64,000 bases of DNA from Linum tenue (Eukaryota; Streptophyta; Magnoliopsida; Malpighiales; Linaceae), in the NCBI GenBank assembly GCA_946122785.1, contig CAMGYJ010000008.1, positions 59,564,877 to 59,628,876 on the forward strand, in the 5' to 3' direction. Under the pieces are notes generated by a model, which searched no databases, was not told the origin of the DNA, and worked only from the letters and a program-made list of their open reading frames with translations. Shown in pieces: positions 1-12,182 of this stretch. Both the position numbers and the translations under genes were made by a program. The stretch's first letter is position 1. Each line of letters starts with the position of its first letter.

Positions 1-2392
1 ACCTGAAACTCCTTCATACCCCTTAACCGAGCGTCGTGAAGGCGCTTAGTACGCTCCTTATATAGCTTGGTGTTCTCATAGGCATGGTAACACCATTCCT
101 CCAGCTCCAGCATCTGCAATTTTCGTTCAACACCTGCAACACTAACATCCATGTTGAGCAGCTTAAGGGCGTAAAAGGTCTTGAGCTCTAGCTCCACGGG
201 CAAGTGACATGCCTTTCCATAGACAAGCCGGTACGGTGAAGTACCAATTGGTCTTGTAGGTAGTCCGGTATGCCCAGAGAGCATCATCGAGCTTGGTGGA
301 CCAATCCCTGCGAGATTGATCCACTGTTTTCTCCAGTATACGCTTGAGCTCCCGGTTCGTCAGCTCGGCCTGACCACTCATTTGAGGGTGATAGGCCACG
401 GACACCTTATGAGTGACACCATAGCAAGAGAGTAATTTATCAAACTAGCCCTGGAAATGGGTGCCTCGGTCGCTTATGATGACTCTAGGTGTCCCGAACC
501 GGGAGAATAGCTGCTTCAAAAATCCACAAACACGTCTAGCATCATTAGTGGGAAAAGCTTGCGCCTCAGTCCACCTAGAGACGTAATCAACAACAACTAA
601 GATGTAAGTATTACCAAAGGATGGAGGAAAGGGGCCCATGAAGTCGATACCCCAGACATAAAAAATCTCACAGGTTATAAATACATTCTGGGGCATCCAA
701 TCATGGGCAGAGATATAACATAACCTCTGGCATCGGTCGCACCTGCGTGCGAAGGCGTCTGCATCCTTGAAGAGCGTGGGCCAGTAAAAGCCCGACTGTA
801 GCACCTTTCTCGCCAGTAGCTCCCTCATGTCAATGAGATAGAATGCCCTCCATCTCATTTTCCATGACACAACGACGGATGATCCCGTCGGCTCCGATCC
901 TGAAGAGATGAGGGTCATCCCAGAAGTAGTGCTTCAGGTCGGAGAAGAACTTCCACCTGGTGTGAGTCGTCATCCCCTTAGGTAGCTGCTGGCCTACCAT
1001 ACAATTTGCAAAATCGGAGTACCAAGGGGTGATACTCTCCACCAGGCACATCATCATCAATCGCTCATCTGGGAAGGAGTCGTTGATCTCCTTCACGAGG
1101 TTGTAAGCAGGTGGTGCGTCCAACCGGGAGAGGTGATCAGCAGCAACATTTCCAGCTTCCTTCTTGTCCCGAATCTCGATGTCGAACTCCTGTAGTAGTA
1201 GTAGGATCCATCATATGAGTCTAGGCTTGGCATCTACCTTGCACATAAGGTATCGTATCGCGAAGTGATCTGTGTACACGGTCACATGGGACAAAACCAG
1301 ATAAGGACGAAACTTGTCTAAGGTGAACACCACCGTGAGTAGCTCCTTCTCTGTGGTGGTGTAGTTCTCCTGGGCATAGTTTAGGGTCTTTGAGGCGTGG
1401 TAGATAGGACAGAAGTGTTGATCTCGCCTCTGCCCCAAGACAGCTCCAACAGCAAAGTCACTGGCATCGCACATCACTTCGAACGGTAGGGACCAGTCAG
1501 GAGCGACCATGATAGGAGCATGAGTGAGCTTCTCCTTCAAGGTCGTGAATGCCGCTGTGCATGCATCGGTGAACTGGAAGGGGGCATCCTTCTCAAGGAG
1601 CTTTGTCAGGGGCAGGGCGATCTTCGAGAAATCCTTGATGAACCGCCTGTAGAACCTTGCATGGCCTAAGAAACTCCGGATCCCCTTAACAGATGTGGGA
1701 GGAGGCAGCTTACTGATAGTCTCGATCTTGGCTCTGTCCACCTCAATCCCCATCTTGGAGATCATATGCCCCAGAATTATGCCTTCGCGAACCATGAAGT
1801 GACACTTCTCCCAGCTCAGTGCCAGGTTAGTCTCTTCACACCGTTTGAGGACGAGTTCTAGGTTATGGAGACAGTGAGAGAATGAGGCCCCATAAACCGA
1901 AAAGTCGTCCATAAACACCTTCATAATCTCGCCGACCAGGCGGTCAAAGATGGCAAGCATGCATCGCTGAAAAGTTGCAGGGGCATTGCATAGCCCGAAT
2001 GGGATCCTCCGACAGGCGAATGTGCCGAAGGGGCAGGTGAAAGTGGTCTTCGTCTGGTCCTCCGATGCAATGGGGATCTGGAAATACCCGGACTTCCCAT
2101 CCAGGAAACAGTAGAACTTGTGCCCCTCCAGTCTCTCCAGCATCTGATCAATGAACGACAACGGGAAATGATCATTCCGGGTGGCGTCGTTGAGGCGACT
2201 GTAGTCGATGCAGACGTGGTACCCGGTCACTGTTCGCATAGGTATGAGCTCATTCTTCTCATTGGGTACCACGGTCGTCCCTCCCTTCTTAGGAACCATC
2301 TGGGTGGGACTAACCCACTCACTGTCGGAGATGGCGAAGATGATCCCCGCGTCCATCAGCTTCACGATCTCCGCCCGAACCACAGCCTCCTT
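1..2392 (-). pseudogene. Athila-like Ty3/gypsy pol, 3' half: RT, RNase H, integrase
   Basis: Reading leftwards from 2392, the protein opens just after the usual start of RT and carries the RT core with an FMDDFSVYG active-site box, which is typical of the plant Athila group. RNase H follows (CDASD, TEKELL and YTDH boxes), then integrase with GIDFMGPF (first Asp), IISDRGTHF (second Asp) and [11 protein letters not shown] (Glu), running off the window edge. The RT and RNase H frame is open from 2392 to 1211. Damage then accumulates: an in-frame TGA replaces an Arg codon at about 1211, a frameshift near 830 removes the His part of the zinc-binding region, an in-frame TAG lies at about 442, and another frameshift lies near 250. 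The element is dead. The call is firm at family level; Athila rather than a sister lineage is inferred from the RT box and from related elements nearby. Confidence 0.9.
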
Positions 2393-3560
2393 TGCCCACC
2401 ATTTTGCAGCCCATCTCGAAATACTATTGGCGGAATCCTAAGTTGTTCCCCATCATCGTTTCCCAAGGTCGCTACCACAAATTTTGTATTGGGACCGAGT
2501 TTCATCCCCTTTAGTGTTTTTTCTTTTTCTTTTTCCTTTCTGTTGAGCATGATCACAATTGAACCCAATGCCGCTACCGAAACTCATACCATATCTACTC
2601 AATGTTGGCGAGTTTTGTATCGGGATCGAGTTTCGTTCGCTTTAGTATTTTTTTTCTTTCACTTTTTCCTTTTTGTTGAGCATGATCACAATTGAACCCA
2701 AATCCATGGGTATCCAACCTAATTCGATCCAGTCAAAGCGGCTTGATACCGACTTTAGCGTTTATAAATTTCTCTTTATTTTCTTCTTTTGGTTGGTAAG
2801 ACAATTGAACCCGAATCTAAGATTTTGACGAGTGTTGTATTGTGAGTGTGCTTTATCCGCTTTTGTAGGTGGCAGGTTGGACCAAGTGTTAATTTGTTAA
2901 AAAAGTTGTTCAAAGCGAGTTGAACACGTTGTTGACCAGTTTTAGATCGAAAGAGAGCTTTGTACGCTTAAATATTTTTTTTATTTCCCATTTTCCGTTT
3001 TCATTTAGAATGACAATTGAACTCTCACCCATTGTTGGCGCGTTTCGTATCGAGAGCGAGTTTTATCCGCTTTTGTAATTGAAAGGTTGTGTAAATTGTG
3101 AATTTGTTCAAAATAGGTCGACCCGGTCAAAGTCAGTTGAACGCAGTGTTGAGAGTTTGGGGTCATGAGCGAGTTTTATCCGCTTTAGTGTTTTTTTTTT
3201 TTATCTTTTTCCTTTTGGTTGGGAATGACAATTGAGTCCAAACACATGGATATACAACCTAATTCGACCCGACCAAAGCGACTTGAACCCGATTTCACAG
3301 ATTCTTGGTGGGAGCGAGTTTTATATGTTTTTGTAATTGGCGTGTTGTGTGCAGGTGTGAATTTTTTCAAAACTCGGTCCAAACAGGTCAAAGCGAGTTG
3401 AACCTAGTTTTATCGAGTTTTGAGTGGGTAGCGAGTTTTAGATTTAGTGTTTTTCATTTCACTTTTTCCTTTTGTTTAGAAAGACAATTGAACCCAAATT
3501 TATGAGTATCCAACCTAATTTGACTCGATTAATGCGAGTTGAACCTCCTCAAACCTGCAA
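2393..3560. repeat. Degenerate tandem array, left piece
   Basis: The first unit (from TGCCCACCATTTTGCAGCCC at 2393) matches the units at 43430-43858. Beyond it the sequence decays into repeats that share a T-rich block followed by GACAATTGAACCC or ATCACAATTGAACCC. These cores sit near 2511-2570, 2643-2700, 2758-2815, 2970-3030, 3186-3243 and 3446-3502, about 115-260 bases apart. Short ORFs here are by-products of the repeats. The array abuts the Athila pol directly at 2392. Confidence 0.8.
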
Positions 3561-4225
3561 TCAGTCCAAAAATGTCACAAAAAAAAACAAAAGAGTACGA
3601 CTATGTTTGGCCCGAATTTTAGAAGTTTTATGTTTCAAAAGTTGAAACCAAGCCAAACACCTTCGCTTTTTAAAAAACTGAAAGTTTTTCGTAACTTAAA
3701 AGCAGAAGCTCCAATTTGAAAATACAAAATTTTCCTTACCATATATTATTCTTTTTCTAGAAAACAATATTTTATTTCATTTATATCATTATAAAAAAGA
3801 TAAATGAAAAAATAGTATTATGTAATAATGTATAAATCTAATGTGATCCATTTTAAATACTTTTTAATTTTTGAATTTGTATTCATATTTTATGTTAGAA
3901 ATATTTTTTAGTCATTTTCCATTAACTCTTATATTAGAAAGTAATTCTGATAGTTTTTCAGCTAAACACTCAATAATTTTTTTCAAATACTTTTTGAAAA
4001 AAATCAGAGAAGCTGCTTCATTCTGCAAAAGTTACAGCAGGATCAACTACTACCATACAAATTGAAATATTAGCGTCATGAAAGAAGTTTAAACATAAAT
4101 AATCTATTCGACGATCCTTCTACCTTATGCAAGTTCATCGACCATATACTATTGTAAATAAGAAACCTATGAAAAGAATGGTTAAGAATGAAATAAGATT
4201 ACTTTCACTTTTGGGTTGACATTAA
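3561..4225. other. AT-rich intergenic stretch
   Basis: No coding sequence or RNA gene is supported. Phrases such as ATGTTTGGCCCGAATTTT and AAGCCAAACACC suggest an eroded MITE, but I could not define both ends. Confidence 0.5.
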
Positions 4226-5150
4226 CACTCTGTTTGGGAAGAGGGGTAAATGGGAGGAGGGTGCAAATGTGAGGGGTAAATACAGTTTCCAACACATTTG
4301 CACCTGTTTGGTTAATTTGGAACAGTAGGGGGGTGCAAAACGGGAGTGCAAATTTACTGTTTCGGCTTACCCCCCAAATTGGGGTGCAAGGGAAGGAAGG
4401 AAGAGAGGGGGAGGGGGAATTATGGAATTTTGTTTTTCTAATTGTGTTATATATAATTATATAATAATTAATATTATCAATTTCTTCTTTTTATAAATAT
4501 CATTAATGTAAACATTATTCGGGGTTGACCATTTGACTCGGGAAACAAGTTTATCAATGTTCGTCAAGTCAAATCTAGATCTCTTGGTTGAATCGAATTT
4601 GCATTGAAAATTAGAGATACGAGGTGTTTGTGAAAAAGATAGAGAGAAATTGTTTGGTTAACTCAGTTTATTTGAATAAATAGTTAAAACTTACAAATTC
4701 GAACGTGTTTGACTAAGTTTGACAATTTAAAATTAAACTAGACACGAAAACCCTATATAGGATGACCAGTTACAAGTTGAGCTTCGAGTTTTGAGATCGC
4801 TCGATCAATGATTATACAATTGTCATAATTAATTATTATTTGAGCATTATTATATAATAACTATTTTTAGTAAAGTATATTTATTATTATATAATAATAT
4901 TTATTTTATTATTTTGTGATAATATTTTAAAATTTTAAAATCTATTTTGTAATCTAAAATTTATTTTTAAAATTTATTTTAAAATAATATAATTACTTAC
5001 TTTTCACTCTATTTGCACCCCCCTACTTTTTCATCCAAACAACAATTTACCCCTCCACTTACACCCCCCAGCAATTTGCACCCCCCAACAATTTACCCCT
5101 CAACTTGCACCCTCCTGCAATTTGCACCCCCCTTGTTGCCAAACAGAGCG
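4226..5150. mobile_element. PIF/Harbinger-like non-autonomous element
   Basis: The ends are imperfect terminal inverted repeats, CACTCTGTTTGG on the left and CCAAACAGAGCG on the right (11 of 12 match). They are flanked by TAA at 4223-4225 and 5151-5153, the 3-bp target duplication expected of PIF/Harbinger elements. The subterminal regions are rich in GGGGTGCAAAT on the left and its complement on the right, and the centre is very AT-rich. No transposase is present. It is long for a Tourist MITE (925 bp). Confidence 0.7.
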
Positions 5151-5610
5151 TAAAACTATTACTTTTTACAATCTTTATTTTTTTGACATGTGAAGCAATA
5201 GCGAGCGGCTTTTGCTAGTCTGAATATAATTGTAAACTGAACCAACTTTTTTTAGAACATAATAACAAAATAATATCTAGCCTTACCCATCGATGTGGAG
5301 CAGCAATCTTGCAGGTTGTCTTATGTATGTGCTCTGTAAGAGCTGGTACAGAATCCACCTGATGACCAACCACTTAGTCACTTACCATCAAGACCAGTAG
5401 ATACGGAACTATTATCTATATCTTATTATTTTCTTTTGAAGAAAAAAACTTATTATTCAATATGTATTTTATGACTGGGGTCGGCTCTGGTTTCACGACG
5501 GCAAAGTGTTCATCGCAACCCTAGGGGCGGAGCCGCTGTGATACAATATGAGATTTCTAGATAGAAATTTGGAAAAAATCAGAACCCTCAAATAGGGATG
5601 GCAATTACCC
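5151..5610. other. Intergenic, no feature recognised
   Basis: AT-rich sequence. TAGGGATGGCAATTACCC at about 5594 resembles a hAT terminus, but no partner end was found. Confidence 0.4.
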
Positions 5611-6458
5611 AAAGATGGCTGGGACAAGACCAAAGAATGGGTTGACCTTCTCCACGCTTTGACTCTGAAGGGCACCGGTCTTGATCTCGACGTTGAGATT
5701 ATGAACAAGTCCCTGAGCATTCTTAAGGTAAAGATTCACCAGGCAACAGAGGGTATACTTGCTGCCGACGCCCAAGACCTTGCCCTTCCCCACTACTTAG
5801 CCGCTCACAAAGGTACGTACGATTATTTGCCGCCCAGTCTTTTACTATTATTTGTCACCAAACTTATAATTATTATCAATTTTTTTTTTAATTTAAATAC
5901 GCACACAAAGAAGACAAGGTCCAAGCTGATGGTTACAAGGACGGCCTTGAGACAACAACAATGCTTGAGATCCGTAAGCTGGAAGAGGAGATAAACGGGA
6001 AGATAGCGGCCAAGGTTGATCTGGTGAAAGAGATTGCAGCAGCAGCACCTAGCCTGTGCGATGATGGAGACAAGAAGAAGGCCGAAGAATCTTGGTCGTC
6101 GTCGTCGCTCATCAAGAACATAGCGGTAAAGCTTGGCCTGGTGAAAGAGAATATTGTGGTGGTAAGAGATGAGGAGCTTCAAGAGTCACTGATCAAGAAG
6201 TTTGATAAGGCGAGGGAGGAATTCGATCATCTCTGTGCTGCTCTTCGCTCCAAGAGATCAGCACCCAACAGGGCCACGCTCAAACGAAAGGAAATCGGCA
6301 TTGGATCCCAACATGGCTGGCAACCCTCAAACAAGAAGAAATTGGCGTTGAATCAATCCATTATGCCTCTGCCCGTGTTAACTGAGGTTGCTGTTCAGAA
6401 GGTGAAGATGGAGATGCTTGAAGACGAAGACCAGAAGGTGAAGATGGAGATGCTTTGA
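5611..6458 (+). pseudogene. Copy A of unknown host gene, 3' part, inverted
   Basis: This is the downstream part of the gene seen intact at 13340-23383 (copy B), here on the plus strand. It starts abruptly inside the large exon (KDGWDKTKEW), runs to the same GTACGT donor at 5813, crosses a shortened intron, and continues into the last exon, which ends KVKMEML at 6458. About 370 bp present in copy B, including its likely acceptor, is missing between about 5900 and 5907. The last exon remains open and carries a small in-frame duplication (KVKMEML repeated) near its end. With neither promoter nor upstream exons it is a pseudogene fragment. I do not recognise the protein family. Confidence 0.75.
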
Positions 6459-7072
6459 AGAAGAAGACGTTTCTGTATGAGAAACGTTTCAATCTGCCCC
6501 TTTAAGTTTTTACATGCAAACTGTGTCGTTTTGTCTATTACGAGTTAGCCGTTATTTAAGTATTGTTCATCTTTGTAGTAGCCTATAAAACAGGGACATG
6601 TGGACTAGCGGGCTAATTTAAATTAGCAGTATAAGGGAATGGGCCTAGCCTAGGGGTTCTCTTTCAACGGTTAGAGTAACTACTGTCGGGCTTTATGTTA
6701 TTAACATGTGGCAGCAAATGATCCAGCGGTTCCAATACCCGCTGCGAGGCCCAACAAAATAACATGTACTTTGTTTTCATATCCAAAGACCTTGCATTTT
6801 ATTTTAAGCCCTCTGAAACAAAACAATTTTTACGAAAACACCTTTTTTCACTCTTAGCGGACAATTAACGCGTTCTTACTTCCTATAAAGAAAGAGCTTT
6901 CCGCTTGCCATTAGCCATATTCATCGATCCGTCGACCTTAAAATCCGGCTTCAATCAGTGTGAAGCTGTTTTTCTCCTCTCGTCATCGGTTTCTGTATGT
7001 CCCTGTTTTAAATTAGCCTGCTAGTCAACGTGTCCTTGTTTCTCATACAGAAATCGATGACGAGAGGAGACT
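6459..7072. other. Spacer of the inverted repeat, with smaller inverted repeats
   Basis: No gene is recognised. About 35 bp near 6590-6625 (around GGACTAGCGGGCTAATTTAA) recurs inverted near 7005-7040. CCTCTCGTCATCGGTTTCTGTATG near 6978 recurs inverted just downstream at about 7045-7068. The sequence beyond the stop codon does not match copy B. Confidence 0.5.
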
Positions 7073-8717
7073 AATAATAGTAAAAGACTGGGCGGCAAAT
7101 AATCGTACGTACGTACCTTTGTGAGCGGCTAAGTAGTGGGGAAGGGCAAGGTCTTGGGCGTCGGCAGCAAGTATACCCTCTGCTGCCTGGTGAATCTTTA
7201 CCTTAAGAATGCTCAGGGACTTGTTCATGATCTCAACGTCGAGATCAAGACCGTTGCCCTTCAGAGTCAAAGCGTGGAGAAGGTCAACCCATTCTTTGGT
7301 CTTGTCCCAGCCATCTTTGTGAAGCCTCGGTTGAACTCTAGTCTGCGGTATAGCCTGCGTGTCAATGAAGGCTTCGACCTTCTGAGCCATAGCGTCGCGC
7401 TCCCTCAGAGTCTCGACGTAATCCTTCGCTCTCATCTCCATTTCGTTGCTCCGCTCGATGGTGGCGGCGGCTGTCTCTCCGACGACCGTCCAGACCGTCC
7501 TGTCGTCCCGAACCCCACGCGGCCTTGGAATGTACTCGCGATAGAGCTGGCTGTAATCAGTAAAACCCAAAACCGGCTCAATATATCCTCGCAGGGTAGC
7601 AGATATCTCCAGCGCGGCCGTAATGTTCACATCCAGGCTAGCGACTCGTGCCGCGTCGCCGGCGGCTGCGGCGGCGCGCCGGCGCTCCTTAAGAAGCTTG
7701 ATCTTTTCGATAGCTATAGCTTGTCTGTCTACAAACCCGCAGCAGAACACGTCTGGCAGCATGACCGACCTTGGCCATCGGGAGCGCCTGTTACAGAAAC
7801 AGGAATTAAGTGGACCGAAAATTTTATACGATTTGTGAGCTTTTCTAGAGACTACCGATATAGAATACACGTAGGTATGATCGAGGGACCAAGAAGAGAG
7901 GAGAGCAGCAGATCGACAGACAGCTTACATGCTCGATCGAGATGTGGAAGGATTCTGCAATGCCGGCCGGCTATTTGCGCTAGACAGAGATGAATTGCTT
8001 GTAGGGCTTCGCTGTTATTTGACTGGGTTTTGCGCTCTAGGGTTTTATCCTCTCACGTTTCTTGCTCACAATCTATCTCTTCCGTTTCTGAGAAAGATTA
8101 CGAGTTAGTGAGATACTCGGAATGGGATACGGTGCTATAAAGGGCAATTTAGTCAAAATACTAAACGTTCCTCCTAAACCCTAATATATCTACACATAAT
8201 ACATCATTCAAATTGACGGCGGGAGAAGTGGGTTGTCGAGGGTGGGATGTGCTTGAGCGCTGATGACCAAGGATTATAATAAATGGAAGAAAAACAATCC
8301 ATCTTTGTGGTAGTATGAGAAGTCATGTTTTGGTTTTATCTAGATTTGTAGTACTGGTTTTTCATATTTGTGGTAATGATTCTCACAACGGTTTATAGCA
8401 CTAGTATTAGTAGCGATTTTACAGATGTGGATCGTATTAGTAGTGATTATGTTACATTACTTTCTAAAATTCACTAATTATGATAATTTAAAATTTCTAT
8501 ATCACTACTAATAACAATTAAATCACTACAAGAACAAATAAAATTGTTAATACAACCACCAAAATCACTACTGATTAATGTAGTAGTAGTTTCCGTACTA
8601 ATATTTTTCACATCTAAATCGATCTCTACTAAGAAAGAGAAAATTATTTTAAATCTTAATTTATTAATTCAATAATTTTTTGATATACCAAATATGCCCC
8701 TCATTATTCTCCACCGT
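7073..8717. repeat. Segmental duplication, copy A
   Basis: This stretch is collinear with 14260-23832. Relative to that copy it lacks about 1.97 kb (15028-16993, the micro-exon array), the Copia element, the hAT MITE, and about 250 bp (23080-23330, the upstream exon). Similarity ends at ATTATTCTCCACC near 8717 and 23832. The copies therefore act as empty-site controls for each other. Confidence 0.85.
7117..7787 (-). pseudogene. Copy A of unknown host gene, large exon
   Basis: This 671-nt exon is open throughout and almost identical to 14309-14979 in copy B. It has the same acceptor (TCTGTAACAG before 7787) and the same GTACGT donor after 7117. It is cut off shortly downstream at the inverted-repeat junction, so it has no last exon in this orientation. 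The promoter-side sequence (7788-8717) matches copy B but lacks the micro-exon region and the upstream exon. I call it a non-functional duplicate, although the exon itself has no stop codon and may still be transcribed. Confidence 0.75.
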
Positions 8718-10915
8718 CATTATTCTCCCATCTCAATCAAACTCGGTCGTGACAAAATACAGCACAACCAAGAACTACACTTGAGAGAGCTTCAATACTC
8801 ATTGCACAAGACTTTAAAGCTAAAGAGATAGACAAACAAAATCACAGAAGAAGACACTGGAAAAGATGGAGCACATCAGAATTCCCACTTCACACAACTG
8901 ATAAAACCGAGAGAGGGAAAGGAATATCGCATCTTATATCACCATATCCAATTGAGAATGCACATGAAGAAAGCAGTGGAGAAGCTTCAATTTCAATCCC
9001 AAATGGTTACACAGAATTGAGAAATTCTCTCTTCTACTTCCATAGTTCAATCTGGTAAAACGAGCATGGAATTTCAATCCCCCTACCGAAATTTGTAAAT
9101 CTAGAACATCCCAATATAATCCCTAAACTGATAGCCATACTAACCGGAAAATTGAATAAACTTGTAGAACTGTAGGCATACTAACCGGAAAAAGTTGCAG
9201 TGGAGGAGGTAGGTCTTCGTTTGCTATCGATGGGAAGAGGGGGTTCTGTGCAGGGTCTTCGTTTGCTATCGATGGGAAGAGGGGGTTCTGTGCAGGGTCT
9301 TCGTTTGCTATCGATGGGAAGAGGGTCTTCGTTTGCAATCGACGAAGAGATGCTCGCTCTCGTCGTCCCCTGCTCGCCGCCTTCACTGTCGTCGTCGGAA
9401 TCCGGCTCGCCGCAGTCAAAGAGATGCTGCAATCGACAAGCTTCTTCTACTCGTCGTCACCCACTGCTCGCCGTCTTCACTGTCGTCGTCAGAATCTGGC
9501 TCGCGTGGAGAGGATCGAAGGAAGAGGATCGAAGGAAGAGTAAACGGCGGTGAGAAGAGGTGAGAATAAGGCGTTGTGAATTGAATTCGTAAAAAAATTT
9601 CAGACAACCGGTTGTACCGGTTCTCCACCCACAAATAAAATAACAAATTAATAATTTAAATAAAATCTATGGTTGATATAGTTTGAACATAATCTAATGG
9701 CTGTAAATGTTTTATAGCACCAATACTATAAAGCACACTAAAATGCCTCACCCAAAATAACTATAATTAATAGGGGTGTCATTTTTACAACCCCTTAGAG
9801 GGTAGTCAAGCTAACTCATCCCAGACACCATGGTGACTATACTCTGCGAATTTACATGTTATCGGAGGAGATGTTTGGAGAGTAAGTTTATTTCGAGGTT
9901 TAAATATGAGATCTTCATGACGAAAATTGCCAATGGAACCGAATGGTCAAATCTTGTCCGCGTTCCTCAACTTTTTTAATTGACTAATAATATATTGTGA
10001 TTAGGCCTGAGTTCAGGTACTTAACCCTCATTCTTTAAGTAAGGTATTAAAGCGTTTTTATTGGCTAGCTGGGTGTTAGGTAGTTAAGGTATTTAGGGAA
10101 TTGTAAATCTACACAATAAATCCCTCTATAATATATAACAGTATTTCATGAGATTTTGAGTATTTCAAATTCCTTGCACTCTCATTAATTGTAGCTAGGG
10201 GTAAATTTGTAAGTTCAACTTAGAACTTAAATATCTTCTTACGAGAAGAAAATGTCATTACGAAGACTTGAACTTGAGTCCTTCATATTGATAGTCAATA
10301 TCCCTAACCAACAACTAGACTACAACAATGTTTATGTATTTTTTGAATTAAAGGGAGAAAATACTAAAATATCTCAAAATCATAAGACTATCCACCGCAA
10401 CAATCAATCATCAAATTAATTAATAATTGTAATTATTTACAAAGTGAATCATCATGATATACCTAGTTTTATGAATCAACTAAGTGAGTTCCTCTAATCA
10501 CACAATTCTTCACCAAGAATCAAATAGTACATTTTGAGTTTATGTATGTCTTACAATTTTTACATTTATTAGGTTACATGACTTTGTAGTTTGTAGCAAT
10601 ACAAGGATTGTTTACAAAAGTGTCATACAAAATTTTATTTCAAAACATAAAATTTGACTTTTGTGATCTATGGTTTTGTAACGAGACATTTTCAATGCTA
10701 TAAGTGAATAACCAAAATTCATTGGCTAACAATTTCCCTAATGATTGACAATTATAACCATGGTTTTTTTACGAATCAGTTACCTGCATGAGTTGTGTTG
10801 TTTACTTTTCAAAAGGACATTTGTCCATGAATGATCAAGATGTTGTAAACTTCTAATGTAGTTTTTTAATATTTTGAGTAATTGAATAATTTAGTTTCTT
10901 TCATGATAACAATTA
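8718..10915. other. Non-genic region around the minisatellite
   Basis: Apart from the 42-bp repeat there is one duplicated block of about 100 bp (9368-9410 resembles 9465-9507, around GCCGTCTTCACTGTCGTCGT). The rest is AT-rich and without a supported gene. Confidence 0.5.
9212..9335. repeat. 42-bp minisatellite
   Basis: A 42-bp unit beginning GGTCTTCGTTTGCTATCGAT occurs just under three times in tandem. Because 42 is a multiple of three, the minus strand reads a 14-residue repeat (PSIANEDPAQNPLF). I see no other support for a gene. Confidence 0.85.
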
Positions 10916-12182
10916 GGGTTAATACCCTAGTTTGGCTTGAAGTTTAGCGTAAGTGTCAATTTTGGCCCGACTTTTCTAATAAGACATTTGTGGCCTACTT
11001 TGCAAAGTATTGGACAAATTTTGCCCGAAACTTATGTTGACTGTTAAAACTGACGGTCAACTATTTTTCCGTCAGTGACTCAGCATCAAAATGTTGTGGT
11101 GGATCTCAGGTGGTTGCCACATCATTGATTTAAATTCAAAAATTCAAAAACCAAAAAACCCAAAATACAATTTCCAATCTCCACGTAACTCCCTCCCTTC
11201 ACAAGTAAATCACAACTCAATTCACTCCCCGCCACCCAAAAATCATCCCTAACAATCATCGGAACCCTACCCTCGCTACCCATCTCGCTAGTTGCCACCA
11301 TTCCCATCTTCAGCTACCCGCGCTCCATCTCCCCAACCGTTCTTTTGTCCGTCCGCTTCTGCTGCTGCTCCTTCGAGATCCCGTCCACAAGACAGAAGCT
11401 GCTGCCTCTGCCTGTCCATATCCCTCTTCTCGTCGGGCTCGTGACGGTGGCTCAACCGCGGAGGCGAAATGGGAAGCGCTAGTGGCAGCGGCGGCGGTGC
11501 GACGCGCGTGCATCCGGCGAGCGCGAGGTGCCGAACCAGAGGGAAGGGGATGGATTGCCGATCTCCTTGTCCTGAATCTGCCGATCTCGTTATCGAACTT
11601 GTAGGTGGCAGGCGGTCCTAGGGCAGAAGAAACAACAGAGATGATGGCGACGGCGGCAAGCTAGTTTGGACAGCAACGTCATGTCCTGGGTGGCGTCGTC
11701 ATCGGGATTGTCTTGAACCGGATGCGGCTGGTGAGGCCTTCTAAGGCGGCGGGTCGTGGGTTTAATTTAGTGCGGCGATTTTTGCCAGGACCGGGGAGAA
11801 AATGACGGCGGTGCTGAGTTTATTTAGGGTTGCGATTTGGGTAAGGGAGAAAGAGGGGAAATGGGATGCGGGTTTGGTTTATTTAGGGTTGGGGGGGGGG
11901 GTAAAATTATCCAAGAGAGACAGAGGGAATTTTTTTAGTTTGTTAATTTTTTATTGAATTAATAAATTAAAATAATATGATTTAGTGACGTGGCATGACA
12001 CATTAGCTATTTTTTGTTGAGTCACTAACGGAATAGTGTTTGACTGTTAGATTGAAAGTCAACATAAGTTTCGGGCCAAATTTGTCCAATATTTTGCAAA
12101 GTTGGCCACAAATTTCTTATTAGAAAATTCGGGCCAAAACTGACACTTACGTTAACTTCAGGCCAAACTAGGGTATTAACAC
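10916..12182. mobile_element. Mutator-like element with captured-looking GC-rich core
   Basis: Long terminal inverted repeats of about 160 bp (10916-11080 and 12020-12182) begin GGGTTAATACCCTAGTTTGG and GTGTTAATACCCTAGTTTGG. They are flanked by TAACAATTA (10907-10915) and TAACAAATA (12183-12191), a 9-bp target duplication with one mismatch, as expected for Mutator. No transposase is present. The interior at about 11310-11830 is strikingly GC-rich (CTGCTGCTGCTCC, GGCAGCGGCGGCGG) compared with its AT-rich surroundings, which fits a Pack-MULE carrying gene fragments. I could not identify the source gene. Confidence 0.8.

Larger units (their letters stand above)
5611..7317. repeat. Inverted repeat made from the large exon of copy A
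   Basis: The arms are 5611-5852 (plus) and 7073-7317 (minus), about 242 and 245 bp. They are nearly identical and both cover the end of the large exon plus its donor site. The right arm has extra GTAC repeats at the donor. The spacer is about 1.2 kb. RNA read through both arms could fold into a long hairpin. Confidence 0.85.

Noticed and set aside
3871..4065. AT-rich plus-strand ORF
   Set aside because: Low-complexity translation with no conserved features.
8523..8535. CACTACAAGAAC as a CACTA left terminus (also near 23634)
   Set aside because: It is inside the segmental duplication, with no subterminal repeats matching the end at 28848 and no target duplication.
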